Below, piece by piece: positions 9,994 to 19,953 of a DNA stretch of 64,000 nucleotides. Numbering within the stretch: position 1 is the stretch's first letter; each line of letters begins with the position of its first letter. Both the position numbers and the translations under genes were made by a program. Source of the DNA: Thermomonas sp. HDW16 (lineage in GTDB: Bacteria; Pseudomonadota; Gammaproteobacteria; Xanthomonadales; Xanthomonadaceae); contig NZ_CP049872.1 of assembly GCF_011302915.1 (NCBI RefSeq), positions 1 to 64,000 on the forward strand, given 5' to 3'. Under the pieces are notes generated by a model. It worked only from the letters and a program-made list of their open reading frames with translations, ran no database searches and was not told where the DNA came from.

Positions 9994-11114
9994 CACTGCG
10001 GATCCGGGTCGCGCCCGGCGATGCTTTCGGCGAGTTGATACACCGCAGTCGCGTACAGGCGCGAGATGTTGTACGTGGTGATCGCCTTGAAGTTGTTGTA
10101 GACGATCCAGTATTCCGGTCCCGCGGCGCCATCCAGGGTGATCAGGGTGGCCGGCACGCGGCCGTCGATGCGCACGTTGTCCGCGAATGTCGCGCGATAA
10201 CCCAACGCCGACAACGAAGCGATGCTCTGGTCGAGCGTCACCGCATTGCCGGGATTGACGAAATCGGCAGCCGACGGATCGCGCGACGCGCGCTGCATCA
10301 CCATGCCGCCGCGTTCCCACTTGCCCTTCTTGGCGAAGTAGTTGGCGACCGAGGCGAACACGTCGTCCAGGTCGTTGAACAGGTCGACGCGGCCGTCGCC
10401 ATCGCCATCCACCGCGTAATCGCGATAGCTGGACGGCATGAACTGGCCCCAGCCCATCGCGCCGGCATAACTGCCCTTGAGCGTGGCGATGTCGAAGCCC
10501 TGCTCCTTGCCCAGCGCGAACAACTGCGCCAGTTCGTCGCGGAAGAAGGCTTCGCGCTTGTTCTCCCGCTCCAGCTTGGCCGGATCGCCGCTGCGCGGAT
10601 AGGCGAATGCCAGCGTGTACAGCGCATCGACCACCGGGTAGCTGCCCTTGTTGCCGCCGTAGCTGGTTTCAACACCAAGGATGGCCGTGATGATCTCCTT
10701 CGGCACGCCGTACTTGTCCTCGGCGCGTTGCAACGCATCGCGGTTCGCGGCGAGGAAGGCGCGGCCGCCGTCGATGCGCTTGGGCTGGATGAAGATCGGG
10801 CGGTAATCGCGCCACGGCTTGGCTTCGGCCGGACGTGACATCGCCTTGATGATGCTGTCGCGGATTTCCGCCTGCGCCAGCACGGCTTCGATCCGCTCGG
10901 CCGGGATCGCGAAACGCCTCGCGGTCGTGCGCACGAATTCGGCACGGGCGACGCTGAAATCGCGCACGTGTTCCGTCGGCGCGGGCGGTGGCATCGGAGT
11001 CGAAGGCACGGGCGGCGCCGCAGGCTGCGGTTGCGGCATCGGCTTCGGCGGCGGAACGGTGCAGGCGGCCAGCGCGAGCACGGCGAGACTGGGCAATAAG
11101 GCGCGTCGGATCAT
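9993..11114 (-). CDS. mltB: Lytic murein transglycosylase B
   Basis: An outer-membrane-anchored lytic transglycosylase that cleaves the MurNAc-GlcNAc bond with formation of 1,6-anhydro-MurNAc. I use ATG 11114 rather than the longer frame start at 11147 because it gives a clean lipoprotein signal (MIRRALLPSLAVLALAAC). A Pro-rich linker (about residues 24-45) follows. The catalytic Glu is in ILGVETSYGGN. Family features include GYAGAMGWGQFMPSSYRDYAVD-like sequence and DLFNDLDDVFASVANYF-like sequence. The 373 residues match the SltB1/MltB family. The stop overlaps the rlpA start, placing both glycan-strand enzymes in one unit downstream of the Rod genes. Confidence 0.93.
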   Translation of the reverse strand: MIRRALLPSLAVLALAACTVPPPKPMPQPQPAAPPVPSTPMPPPAPTEHVRDFSVARAEFVRTTARRFAIPAERIEAVLAQAEIRDSIIKAMSRPAEAKPWRDYRPIFIQPKRIDGGRAFLAANRDALQRAEDKYGVPKEIITAILGVETSYGGNKGSYPVVDALYTLAFAYPRSGDPAKLERENKREAFFRDELAQLFALGKEQGFDIATLKGSYAGAMGWGQFMPSSYRDYAVDGDGDGRVDLFNDLDDVFASVANYFAKKGKWERGGMVMQRASRDPSAADFVNPGNAVTLDQSIASLSALGYRATFADNVRIDGRVPATLITLDGAAGPEYWIVYNNFKAITTYNISRLYATAVYQLAESIAGRDPDPQ

Positions 11115-11187
11115 CGGCGCGAGGGTAGCACGGGCCCGTAAGCGCACCCGAACGAGGGATTCAGCTTTGCGCAGGGTTCGTGCGCAT

Positions 11188-12315
11188 TCAGCGGTGGATG
11201 ATCCGCCGCGCCTTCAACGCCATCACCACGCCGAAACCGAGCAGCATGGTCACCGACGACGTACCGCCATAACTGATCAGCGGCATCGGCACGCCCACCA
11301 CCGGCAACAGGCCGGAAATCATGCCGCCGTTGACCAGCACGTAGACGAACAACGCCAACCCCCATGCACCCACGAACAGGCGCGCATAGCCATCGCGCGA
11401 TTCGGCGGCGATCCACAGGCAGCGGCCGACGATGAACAGGTACAACGCCAGCACCAGCGCCACGCCGATCCAGCCGAACTCTTCCGACAACACGGAGAAC
11501 GCGAAGTCGGTGGTGTGTTCGGGCAGGTAGTCCAGATGCGATTGCGTGCCCGCGCCCCAGCCCTTGCCGGTCAGGCCACCGCCGCCAATGGCGATCTTCG
11601 ACTGCAGGATGTTCCAGCCCGCGCCCATCGGATCGTTCTCCGGATCGCGGAAGGTCAGGATGCGGTTCTGCTGGTACGGGCGCAGGAACGAGAACCACGT
11701 CATCGGTGCGAACATCGCCAGCGCGAACCCGCCGATACCGGCGACGGCGGCGCTGCCGAACCACCACCACGACACCCCGGCCAGGAACAGCACGAACACG
11801 CCACTGGCCAGCACCAACACCGCGGTACCCAGGTCGCGCTGCAGCAGGATCAACCCCACTGGCAGGGCGATGATCAGCAACGCCATCGGCAGTACCGACG
11901 GGCTTGGCGGCAGGCGCTGCCGATCCAGGTACCAGGCCAGCATCAGCGGCAATGTGAGCTTGGCCATCTCCGACGGCTGGAAATTGAAGAAACCCAGGTT
12001 GATCCAGTGGTTACCGTACTTGCCGCTGCCGATGAACAGCACCAGCACCAACGGCAACAGCGACGCCACGTAGATCGACGGGGTGAGCTGCTTGAGCACA
12101 TGCGCAGGCACGCGCGATGCCACCCACATTGCGCCCAGGCCCACGCAGAAGAACGCACCCTGCGTCGCCACCATGCGCGAGGATTCGTTGCTGGCGCTAT
12201 AGAGGGTGGCAAGACCGATGCCCATCAACGCCAGCAGCGCCCCGAGCAGCGGCAGATCCAGCGTGCGCAGGAAACGCAGCAGCAAGTCGGCGAGGAAACG
12301 CAGGATGATGTTCAT
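11188..12315 (-). CDS. rodA: RodA peptidoglycan glycosyltransferase (SEDS family)
   Basis: An inner-membrane SEDS glycosyltransferase that polymerises lipid II for cell elongation together with PBP2. The 375 residues contain about ten hydrophobic segments. SEDS landmarks are visible: the WINLGFFNFQPSEMAKL segment, the long periplasmic loop with KIAIGGGGLTGKG and LPEHTTDFAFSVLSEEFG, and the C-terminal GVPMPLISYGGTSSV. The start overlaps the mrdA stop by 4 nt (ATGA), so RodA and its partner are translationally coupled. Confidence 0.97.
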   Translation of the reverse strand: MNIILRFLADLLLRFLRTLDLPLLGALLALMGIGLATLYSASNESSRMVATQGAFFCVGLGAMWVASRVPAHVLKQLTPSIYVASLLPLVLVLFIGSGKYGNHWINLGFFNFQPSEMAKLTLPLMLAWYLDRQRLPPSPSVLPMALLIIALPVGLILLQRDLGTAVLVLASGVFVLFLAGVSWWWFGSAAVAGIGGFALAMFAPMTWFSFLRPYQQNRILTFRDPENDPMGAGWNILQSKIAIGGGGLTGKGWGAGTQSHLDYLPEHTTDFAFSVLSEEFGWIGVALVLALYLFIVGRCLWIAAESRDGYARLFVGAWGLALFVYVLVNGGMISGLLPVVGVPMPLISYGGTSSVTMLLGFGVVMALKARRIIHR

Positions 12316-14279
12316 CGCGTGGGCATCTCGCTTGCCGGCGCAGCAGCAGCCTGAACCGGCGCGATGCCGGCACTGCCGCGCACGTTTGAGAAATCAGGCT
12401 TGGCGGTGGCGCCTTCGACCGCCGCTTCGTCCGGCTTGGCCATCTCCGGCATCTTGCCCAACAGCCAGGCGTCGAACACCTTGCGCGCGATCGGCGCGGC
12501 GGAATCCGCGCCAAAGCCGCCGCCCTCCACCGCCACCGCGATCGCGATAGCCGGGGCGTCCGCAGGCGCGTAGCCGATGTACAACCCACGGTGCCGTTGC
12601 CACAGCGGCAGTGAACGCGGATCGACGGCGGCCGCCCGGCGGTTGACCACCTGCGCGGTGCCGGTCTTGCCGGCGGAACGGTACACCGAGCCACGGAACA
12701 CCCGCGCCGCCGTGCCGGAGCCCGTCGTGGTCATCGCCATGCCTTCCTGCACCACGTGCACGTTGTCGGGATCATCGCTGATGGGCATCGCTGGCGGTTG
12801 TGGCAGCGGTTGCCATGGGGCGTCGAACGCCGCGCGCTGCTCGGTGACCAGATGCGGACGGCGCATCCGGCCGCCATCGGCGATCGCGGCCACGCCACGC
12901 CCCAATTGCAGTGGCGTCACCTTCCACAATCCCTGCCCGATGGACGAATTGACCAGGTCGCCCGGATACCAGCGCTGCTTGGCGTATTTCATCTTCGACG
13001 CCGGCGACGGCACGATGCCCTCGATCTCGCCGGACAGGTCGATGCCGGTCTTCTGGCCGAAGCCGTACTTCGCCATGTAGTCGTCGTAGCGCTGCACGCC
13101 CATGTCCAGGGCCAGCTTGTAGTAGTAGGTGTTGACCGATTCGTAGATGGCCTTGCGTGCATCGGTCCAGCCATGCACCCCGTCCAGCCACCCCCGGCCC
13201 CGCATCCCCGGCAGGCGAAACACGCCGGTGGACAGGATCTTGTCCTCGGGCTTGCGTGCACCACTGTCCAGGCCAGCCAGCGTGGTCAACGGCTTGATCG
13301 TCGAGCCGGGCGCCACGCCACCAAGCACCAGCCGGTTGAATTGCGGGCGCGAAGGGTTGTCGTTCAGTGCCTTGTAGTCGGCATGGCTGATGCCGTTGAC
13401 GAACAGGTTGGTGTCGTAGGCGGGCAGGCTGACCATCGCCAGGATTTCGCCGCTGCGCGGATCCAACGCCACTGCGGTGCCTTCCAGTTCACCGAACGCG
13501 GCCACCATCGCGCGCTGCAGGTCGAGGTCGATCGACAGTTTGAGGTCGGTTCCCGGGGTGGCTGGCACGGTATCCAGCGCGCGCACGGTGCGTCCGTCGA
13601 CATTCGTTTCCAACCGCTTGAAACCGGGCTTGCCGCGCAGTTGCTCGTCGTAATAACGCTCCAGCCCGGTCTTGCCGGTATGCGAATACGCACTCCCCGT
13701 CGGGCCTAGCGCCGCCTGGTCCTTCTCGTCGATGCGGCCGACATAACCGATCACGTGCGCGAACAACGACCCGTACGGATACACACGGCCGAGGTAGGGC
13801 ACCAGCTCCACGCCGGGGAAGCGCCAGCGGTTGACCGCGAAGCGCGCGGCTTCGTCATCGCTCAACTTCAATTTCACCGTCACCGGCTTGAACGGACGGC
13901 TGGCCTTGTAGTCGCGCAGGAAACGCTCAGACTGCTCGGGATCCAGCGGCACCACCGACTGCAAGTTCGTCAACAGCGCAGCGCCATCGCCAGCCCGTTC
14001 CGGCACTGCGTCCAACCGCCATGCCGCCACGTTGTCGGCCAGCACCCGGCCTTTCCGATCCAGGATCAACCCGCGCGCCGGCACCACCGGCACCAGCCGC
14101 AGGCGGTTGGCTTCGGAGCGGGTGGCGTACTCCGCGTGCTGCACCACCTGCAGGCGGAAATACCAGGCGGCCAATCCGCCCAACACCAGCAACACGCAGA
14201 TGAAGCCAACCAACGCGCGCCGACGGAACAGATCGGCTTCCGCGTTGTGGTTCTTCAGCTGGCGGGCACGGCGTTGCAT
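12312..14279 (-). CDS. mrdA: Penicillin-binding protein 2
   Basis: The class B transpeptidase of the elongasome, which crosslinks the glycan made by RodA. At 655 residues it has a short cytoplasmic head, one membrane helix (about 25-47), a PBP dimerisation domain and the transpeptidase domain. Active-site motifs are GSTIKP (SxxK), SVN (SxN) and KTGTAQ. The C-terminal tail beyond about residue 610 is low-complexity and Ala-rich. Immediately upstream, mreD ends 3 nt away, so mreB-mreC-mreD-mrdA-rodA forms the classical rod-shape block. Confidence 0.97.
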   Translation of the reverse strand: MQRRARQLKNHNAEADLFRRRALVGFICVLLVLGGLAAWYFRLQVVQHAEYATRSEANRLRLVPVVPARGLILDRKGRVLADNVAAWRLDAVPERAGDGAALLTNLQSVVPLDPEQSERFLRDYKASRPFKPVTVKLKLSDDEAARFAVNRWRFPGVELVPYLGRVYPYGSLFAHVIGYVGRIDEKDQAALGPTGSAYSHTGKTGLERYYDEQLRGKPGFKRLETNVDGRTVRALDTVPATPGTDLKLSIDLDLQRAMVAAFGELEGTAVALDPRSGEILAMVSLPAYDTNLFVNGISHADYKALNDNPSRPQFNRLVLGGVAPGSTIKPLTTLAGLDSGARKPEDKILSTGVFRLPGMRGRGWLDGVHGWTDARKAIYESVNTYYYKLALDMGVQRYDDYMAKYGFGQKTGIDLSGEIEGIVPSPASKMKYAKQRWYPGDLVNSSIGQGLWKVTPLQLGRGVAAIADGGRMRRPHLVTEQRAAFDAPWQPLPQPPAMPISDDPDNVHVVQEGMAMTTTGSGTAARVFRGSVYRSAGKTGTAQVVNRRAAAVDPRSLPLWQRHRGLYIGYAPADAPAIAIAVAVEGGGFGADSAAPIARKVFDAWLLGKMPEMAKPDEAAVEGATAKPDFSNVRGSAGIAPVQAAAAPASEMPTR

Positions 14280-14282
14280 GGC

Positions 14283-14762
14283 TCAGCCGCGGCGGCGCAG
14301 GCGCAGGGCATCCAGCACGAAATGCAACGGCGCCCACAACAACATGCCGAGCAACGGCGCCCACCAGTAACCCCAGGAGTGCTGCGGTTCACCCATGACC
14401 AGATGGATCGCCGCGCTCACCACGCGGTCGTTGAGCAACAACACGCCGATCGCCAGCGCCTGTTGCGACAGCGGGAAGAAGCGCATGCGCGCACGGAAGC
14501 GATCGAGGATGAAGGCGAGGATCGTCAGGCGCATGGCCTGTTCGCCGATCAGTCCGCCGAAGGTGAGGTCAGCGATCAAGCCCAGCACGAACGCAGCACC
14601 CAGGCCGATTTTTTCAGGCTCTTCCAGAACCCAGTAGGCCAGCACCAGCGCCAACCAATACGGTCGTAGCGGCTGCAACATCTCGGGCAAGGGCACCAAC
14701 CCCAGCAACAGGGCCACGAACAAGCTGACCGGCAGTACCCAGCCGTTGCGCGCGCGACTCAT
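14283..14762 (-). CDS. mreD: Rod shape-determining protein MreD
   Basis: A small polytopic inner-membrane protein of the elongasome. The 159 residues show about five hydrophobic segments, with the family's central pattern around GLGAAFVLGLIADLTFGGLIG and an arginine-rich cytoplasmic loop near DRFRARMRFF. The start overlaps the mreC stop by 4 nt (ATGA), giving translational coupling with MreC, its membrane partner. The identification rests on the hydropathy pattern and position between mreC and mrdA as well as sequence. Confidence 0.93.
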   Translation of the reverse strand: MSRARNGWVLPVSLFVALLLGLVPLPEMLQPLRPYWLALVLAYWVLEEPEKIGLGAAFVLGLIADLTFGGLIGEQAMRLTILAFILDRFRARMRFFPLSQQALAIGVLLLNDRVVSAAIHLVMGEPQHSWGYWWAPLLGMLLWAPLHFVLDALRLRRRG

Positions 14763-15724
14763 CGCGCGGGCTCCGGCGACGCGGGTAGCGATGCGACCGG
14801 GGCGGCAGTAACCGCCAATGTTTTCGATGCCGGCTGCGACGTGGCCTGCGCGGGCACGACGACGGCCGGCGATGCCGCCGGCACCGGTTTGAAGCCGCGC
14901 AGCAACAGCACGTCGCGCCCGCGATCGAGTTGTGCCGCCGGCTTCACCTCGCCTTCCAGGAAAGCGCGGCTGTCGTCGGGTTTCAGCACGCCCAACGTGC
15001 CGATGGCAAAGCCGGGCGGGAAACGCTCGCCCATGCCGGACGTCAACAGCAGGTCGCCGGCACGCACGTCGGCGGACAGCGGCACATCGGCCGCATGCAG
15101 CGCATCTGTACGCCCGCTGCCGTACACCATCAGGCGTACGCCACTGCGCGCGACCACCGCCGGCACCGCATGGTCGGGATCGGTGATCAGCAGCACGGTG
15201 GAGGTGGTCGGGGTGGTGGCGATCACCTGCCCCATCAAGCCACCGGCATCGATCACCGCCTGGCCGACACGCACGCTGTCGCCGCTGCCGGCATCGAGCA
15301 CCAGGCGCTGGCGGGTGGGATCCAGGTCGATATCGAGAATCGCCGCCAGCTGCACGTCCAGCCGGCCGCGTTCGGCGCTGGCCAACAGGCCGCGCAGTCG
15401 TGCATTTTCCGCCGCTGCCGCCTGCAGGCGAGCATTGCGCGCGCCGGACACCAGCAGCGCATTGCGCAGCACCTTGTTGTCGCGCATCAGCTGGTTGCGG
15501 GTCACCGCATCCTCACGCAGCGCGGCACCCGCGCGCGAGGGCAACCCGGCAAGCCACCACAGCGGCTGCACGGCGATTTCCGCCTGCACGCGCGCCGCAC
15601 GCAACCAGCCGCCGCGATGGTCCAGCACCATCAGCGCCGCCGCCAATACCAGGTACACCAGCAATCGCAACACACCGGCGACATCGCCGGGACGGGCTGC
15701 GGAAGGACCTGCATAGGACGGCAC
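14759..15724 (-). CDS. mreC: Rod shape-determining protein MreC
   Basis: A periplasmic scaffold of the elongasome that binds and activates PBP2. I place the start at GTG 15724 (VPSYAGPSAARPGDV). The frame is open to 15814, but the extra 30 residues run toward a degenerate dispersed repeat and have no membrane-protein character. No strong Shine-Dalgarno sequence is visible, so the start is not certain. The 321 residues have one membrane helix (about 15-35) and a coiled coil (about 70-115, rich in RNARL/ENARL heptads). The beta-rich MreC core follows, with LITDPDHAVPAVVARSG and DLLLTSGMGERFPPGFAIG. The C-terminal tail is Ala/Pro-rich and probably disordered. Confidence 0.92.
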   Translation of the reverse strand: MPSYAGPSAARPGDVAGVLRLLVYLVLAAALMVLDHRGGWLRAARVQAEIAVQPLWWLAGLPSRAGAALREDAVTRNQLMRDNKVLRNALLVSGARNARLQAAAAENARLRGLLASAERGRLDVQLAAILDIDLDPTRQRLVLDAGSGDSVRVGQAVIDAGGLMGQVIATTPTTSTVLLITDPDHAVPAVVARSGVRLMVYGSGRTDALHAADVPLSADVRAGDLLLTSGMGERFPPGFAIGTLGVLKPDDSRAFLEGEVKPAAQLDRGRDVLLLRGFKPVPAASPAVVVPAQATSQPASKTLAVTAAPVASLPASPEPAR

Positions 15725-15770
15725 GTCGGTAGGTCGGGACTGTGTGCGAAGGGAGGCGGATCGGTCGAAT

Positions 15771-15801
15771 CGTCGCTCCGACGCAGGCCGGAGTCCACAG
15801 C
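15771..15801. repeat. Degenerate copy of a dispersed 'CGTCATTCCCGCGAAGG'-type repeat
   Basis: The stretch between mreC and mreB resembles the short dispersed palindromic repeats common between genes in Xanthomonadaceae. It contains an imperfect inverted repeat, CTCCG (15776-15780) and CGGAG (15789-15793), around an ACGCAGGC spacer. Read on the minus strand it encodes the WTPACVGAT string typical of false ORFs over such elements. The assignment rests on resemblance to a single remembered consensus, and no second copy was found in this window. Confidence 0.4.
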
Positions 15802-15855
15802 ATGGCACGCGCAAAACGGAACAGGCGGTGCCGGCTCACGCCGGCAAGACGGCGA

Positions 15856-16971
<1,116 letters not shown>

Positions 16972-17101
16972 CTAGCCTAGCAACGCCCCCCTGTCCGGGC
17001 AAGGAGAATCGCGGCGAAATGGCCACACTGGCGCTGGTCGGCGGGCGACGCTGCCGTTAACCTGTGCGGCCCTGCGCCCGACCACCTACGAGACCCGACT
17101 G

Positions 17102-18037
17102 ATGGCAGCCCTGATCTGCGGTTCCCTGGCCTACGACACCATCATGGTGTTCCCCGACCAGTTCAAGAACCACATCCTGCCGGACAAGGTGCACATCCTG
17201 AACGTGTCCTTCCTGGTACCGCGCATGCGTCGCGAGTTCGGCGGCTGTGCCGGCAACATCGCCTACAACCTCAAGCTGCTTGGCGGCGATCCGATCCCGA
17301 TGGCCACCGTCGGTGCCGATTTCGGCCCCTACCGCACCTGGTTCGAGGAAAACGAGATCAGCCTGGACCACATCAAGGTGATCGACGAGCTGTTCACCCC
17401 GCAGGCGTTCATCACCACCGATCACGACAACAACCAGATCACCGCCTTCCATCCCGGCGCGATGATGCGCAGCTACGAAAACCACGTGCGCGACGTCCCG
17501 AACGTCAGCATCGGCATCGTCAGCCCGGACGGGCGCGAGGGCATGCTGCAGAACGCGGCGGAATTCGCCGAACTCGGCATCCCCTTCATCTTCGATCCCG
17601 GCCAGGCCATGCCGCTGTTCAACGGCGCCGAACTGCGCGCCTTCATCGAACAGGCCGACTACGTCACCGTCAACGACTACGAATCCAACCTGCTGGCCGA
17701 GCGCACCGGCTGGAGCGAAAAGGAAATCGCCGGCAAGGTGAAGGCCTACGTCGCCACCCGCGGCCCGCACGGTGCGGTGATCCATGCCGACGGCAAGACC
17801 CACGACATCCCGCCCGCGCACGAACGCCGCGTCACCGATCCCACCGGCTGCGGCGACGCCTTCCGCGCCGGGCTGATCTTCGGCATCGAGAAGGGCTACG
17901 ACTGGATGACCATCGGCCGCATGGGCAACCTGATGGGCGCGCTCAAGGTCGAACACCCGGGCACCCAGAACCAGCGCTTCGACTACGACGAATTTTCCGA
18001 ACAATTCCGCCAGCAGTTCGGTTACGCGATGGGCTGA
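17102..18037 (+). CDS. PfkB-family sugar/nucleoside kinase (adenosine kinase-like)
   Basis: A ribokinase-fold kinase that phosphorylates a sugar or nucleoside using ATP. The 311 residues contain the N-terminal PfkB signature (EFGGCAGNIAYNLKLLGG) and the C-terminal signature DPTGCGDAFRAG, whose Asp in TGCGD is the catalytic base. The N-terminus (MAALICGSLAYDTIMVF) and overall pattern match proteins annotated as adenosine kinase in this order. The substrate cannot be read from sequence alone. It is transcribed divergently from mreB and converges on the cupin gene with a 30-nt gap. Confidence 0.87.
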   Translation: MAALICGSLAYDTIMVFPDQFKNHILPDKVHILNVSFLVPRMRREFGGCAGNIAYNLKLLGGDPIPMATVGADFGPYRTWFEENEISLDHIKVIDELFTPQAFITTDHDNNQITAFHPGAMMRSYENHVRDVPNVSIGIVSPDGREGMLQNAAEFAELGIPFIFDPGQAMPLFNGAELRAFIEQADYVTVNDYESNLLAERTGWSEKEIAGKVKAYVATRGPHGAVIHADGKTHDIPPAHERRVTDPTGCGDAFRAGLIFGIEKGYDWMTIGRMGNLMGALKVEHPGTQNQRFDYDEFSEQFRQQFGYAMG

Positions 18038-18067
18038 TCGCAGCGCCTTCGCCTGCTGCGCGCCGAA

Positions 18068-18532
18068 TCAGAACGGCTCGCCGTTCTTCCTGGCGTAGCC
18101 GCCCGTGCCGGATACACGGCCCGGCAGGAATTTCATGTCGATATCGGAGTATTCGCCCCAGTCGGCATCGTCGCGATTGCCGACCACCAGGAAACGGGCC
18201 GGTGCGTCGCTCCGGTTCTGCACGTGATGGCCATCGCGCACGCCGGCCCTGAACCCGGCGCAATCCCCCGGTTGCATGCGCTGTTCGCCGGCATCGGTCA
18301 CCAATACCAATTCACCTTCCAGCACATACACGAATTCGTCCTCGTGCATGTGCCAATGGCGTTGGCTCGACCAGACGCCGGCTTCGAGCGTGACCAGATT
18401 CACCCCGAATGCAGCCAGGCCGGCGGCATCGCCCAAGCGCAACCAATGCCGATGGCGGCACGGCGCATCGTGCGGTGCCGGATAACGCGTGCCCGCGCCC
18501 CGAGGCGCTTTTGAAAGATCGATCTTGCCCAT
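18068..18532 (-). CDS. Cupin-domain protein
   Basis: A small cytoplasmic protein of 154 residues with a single conserved cupin barrel. Cupin motif 1 is seen as HWHMHEDEFVYVLEGEL, with two His and a Glu as likely metal ligands. Motif 2 is seen as PGDCAGFRAGVRDGHHVQN, whose last His is the fourth ligand. No enzymatic partner domain is present. The tail carries GRVSGTGGYARKNGEPF. Such proteins are often annotated as sugar epimerase-like, but no activity can be assigned. It lies 30 nt downstream of the lipoprotein gene on the same strand. Confidence 0.82.
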   Translation of the reverse strand: MGKIDLSKAPRGAGTRYPAPHDAPCRHRHWLRLGDAAGLAAFGVNLVTLEAGVWSSQRHWHMHEDEFVYVLEGELVLVTDAGEQRMQPGDCAGFRAGVRDGHHVQNRSDAPARFLVVGNRDDADWGEYSDIDMKFLPGRVSGTGGYARKNGEPF

Positions 18533-18562
18533 CTTGGCTCCGGCGCCATGGCGCAGTTCAGG

Positions 18563-19282
18563 TCAATTCCACTTCGGCAACTGCGTTGCATCCAATCCGC
18601 CGACCTCGAATTCTGCGGTTTTCTTGCCCACCGCCTTGGTCGGGAATTCAATCGAGAGTTGCTTCGCATTTTTCACGAGCTTCCACAGCGCCTTGTGATC
18701 GTCGATGAACATGGCGATGGCTTCGTCGGTCTTCGGGCGCGAGCCGGGCAACACGTGGGTCTTGCCGTCGGCGATGACTTTCAGTTTGCAACCGGCATAG
18801 CAATCGAAGTCACCGGCCTCCAGTACCAGGTAGCTGCTGCGGCCCCAGTCTGGATGGTCGCGGAAGATCAGCCGCACCGGCCGTGAACCGCTGCCGTCGG
18901 TATCCACCGGCTCCTGCGAATAGAGCGAGGCCGACAGCTGGCTGCCGCCCTTCACCGCTTCATCGCCGTAAGTCCACAGCGCTGCCAGGCGTTTTTCCTG
19001 TTGCGCCACCTCCGCCTTGGCCTTGATTCCATCCAGTGCGGGCTTGATCCGCACGGCGGCGGCACTGCTGGGATAGCGGATCTGCAGGATGTCACCATGG
19101 GCCTTGGCCAGCGGCCAGTTCTGCGCGGCGACCGCCTCCTCGAACTGCTTGGCCATCGCTTCGGCCGCCTGTTCCTGCGCCTGCACCTGCTGCTGCGCGG
19201 CCTGCGCGGCGGCATTCGGGTCGTCGCCCTTGCAGGCGGGCAGCAGCAGGCAGATGGCGATGGCGATTGGCAGCGTCTTCAT
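18563..19282 (-). CDS. Hypothetical lipoprotein
   Basis: A 239-residue predicted lipoprotein of unknown function. The start ATG 19282 gives MKTLPIAIAICLLLPACKGD, a signal ending in the lipobox LPAC; the frame opens 15 residues earlier without signal character. An Ala/Gln-rich, probably coiled-coil segment follows (about residues 24-55, AAQAAQQQVQAQEQAAEAM). A mixed domain comes next with RLIFRDHPDWGRSSYLVLEAGDF-like sequence and DFDCYAGCKLKVIADG, which has two Cys close together. The Asp/Lys-rich C-terminal part contains DDHKALWKLVKNAKQLSIEF. No known family is recognised with confidence. Confidence 0.75.
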   Translation of the reverse strand: MKTLPIAIAICLLLPACKGDDPNAAAQAAQQQVQAQEQAAEAMAKQFEEAVAAQNWPLAKAHGDILQIRYPSSAAAVRIKPALDGIKAKAEVAQQEKRLAALWTYGDEAVKGGSQLSASLYSQEPVDTDGSGSRPVRLIFRDHPDWGRSSYLVLEAGDFDCYAGCKLKVIADGKTHVLPGSRPKTDEAIAMFIDDHKALWKLVKNAKQLSIEFPTKAVGKKTAEFEVGGLDATQLPKWN

Positions 19283-19481
19283 CAAGCAGGTTCTCTTCGG
19301 ATCGCGAATGTCGATCCATTTCAACACGGCATTGACGCACGCGCATCACATCGACCTTGCCAAACATGCGAACCGGCATAGTCCGAAAGCAACAAGCACG
19401 CACGCCTTTCGACGAATCACGTCATCCGCGCGCGGCAACCAGGATGCCTCATCGGCACGGGGAACATCGCGGAGGGACGCA

Positions 19482-19914
19482 ATGGTCCATCTCAAAAGGA
19501 GCGGATCCGTCGCTTCCGTTGTTCTTCAACGTGGATCAACGCGTCGGGCTGGGCGGCACCAACATCGCCGAGGACGTGGCACTCACCTCGTACCTGATGT
19601 GCCTGGCCGCCAATGCTCCCGGAATTTCGGGCCCATTGTAGACGCGGGCGCGAAACCGGCTGACGTTGACCACTTCTTGCACGCCTGCGTTCATCCAGAG
19701 CATCAAGGATTTCCAGGAGATCTGCTACCAGTCGCGAGGCGGCCGGATCAGCCCATCCACCGCGAACGGCAGGCATAGCCAAGGCACGCACCTCATCGCC
19801 GGCATGGACGGTTCCATCCGCAAGCGTTATCCGGGCATCTGGCCCCGGATCGACCGGATCAATACAGTCCGGGCGCCTGCGCAGGTTTCGACGTTCATAA
19901 GGCGCGTGCTGTAA
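19482..19914 (+). pseudogene. Decayed gene, possibly a peptidoglycan-binding-like protein
   Basis: The 670 bases between the lipoprotein and hydrolase genes hold a broken gene. GGAGGG (19471-19476) lies 5 nt before ATG 19482, which reads MVHLKRSGS. The protein-like sequence then continues one frame over as LFFNVDQRVGLGGTNIAEDVALTSYLM, implying a frameshift around 19500-19520. That frame meets a TAG at 19639-19641 and then stays open to 19914, with FIQSIKDFQEICYQ and RKRYPGIWPRIDRIN. The DVALTSYLM...IKDFQ pattern faintly recalls peptidoglycan-binding-like repeats. An intact form would be about 145 residues. The two lesions suggest decay; the family assignment is only an impression. Confidence 0.5.
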
Positions 19915-19953
19915 CCGGGCAAGTACCGCCCGGGCATACGCTGTCCTTGCCTA

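Noticed and set aside
10819..12354. 511-residue ORF opposite rodA and mltB, rich in His and Gln
   Set aside because: Composition artefact on the opposite strand of rodA.
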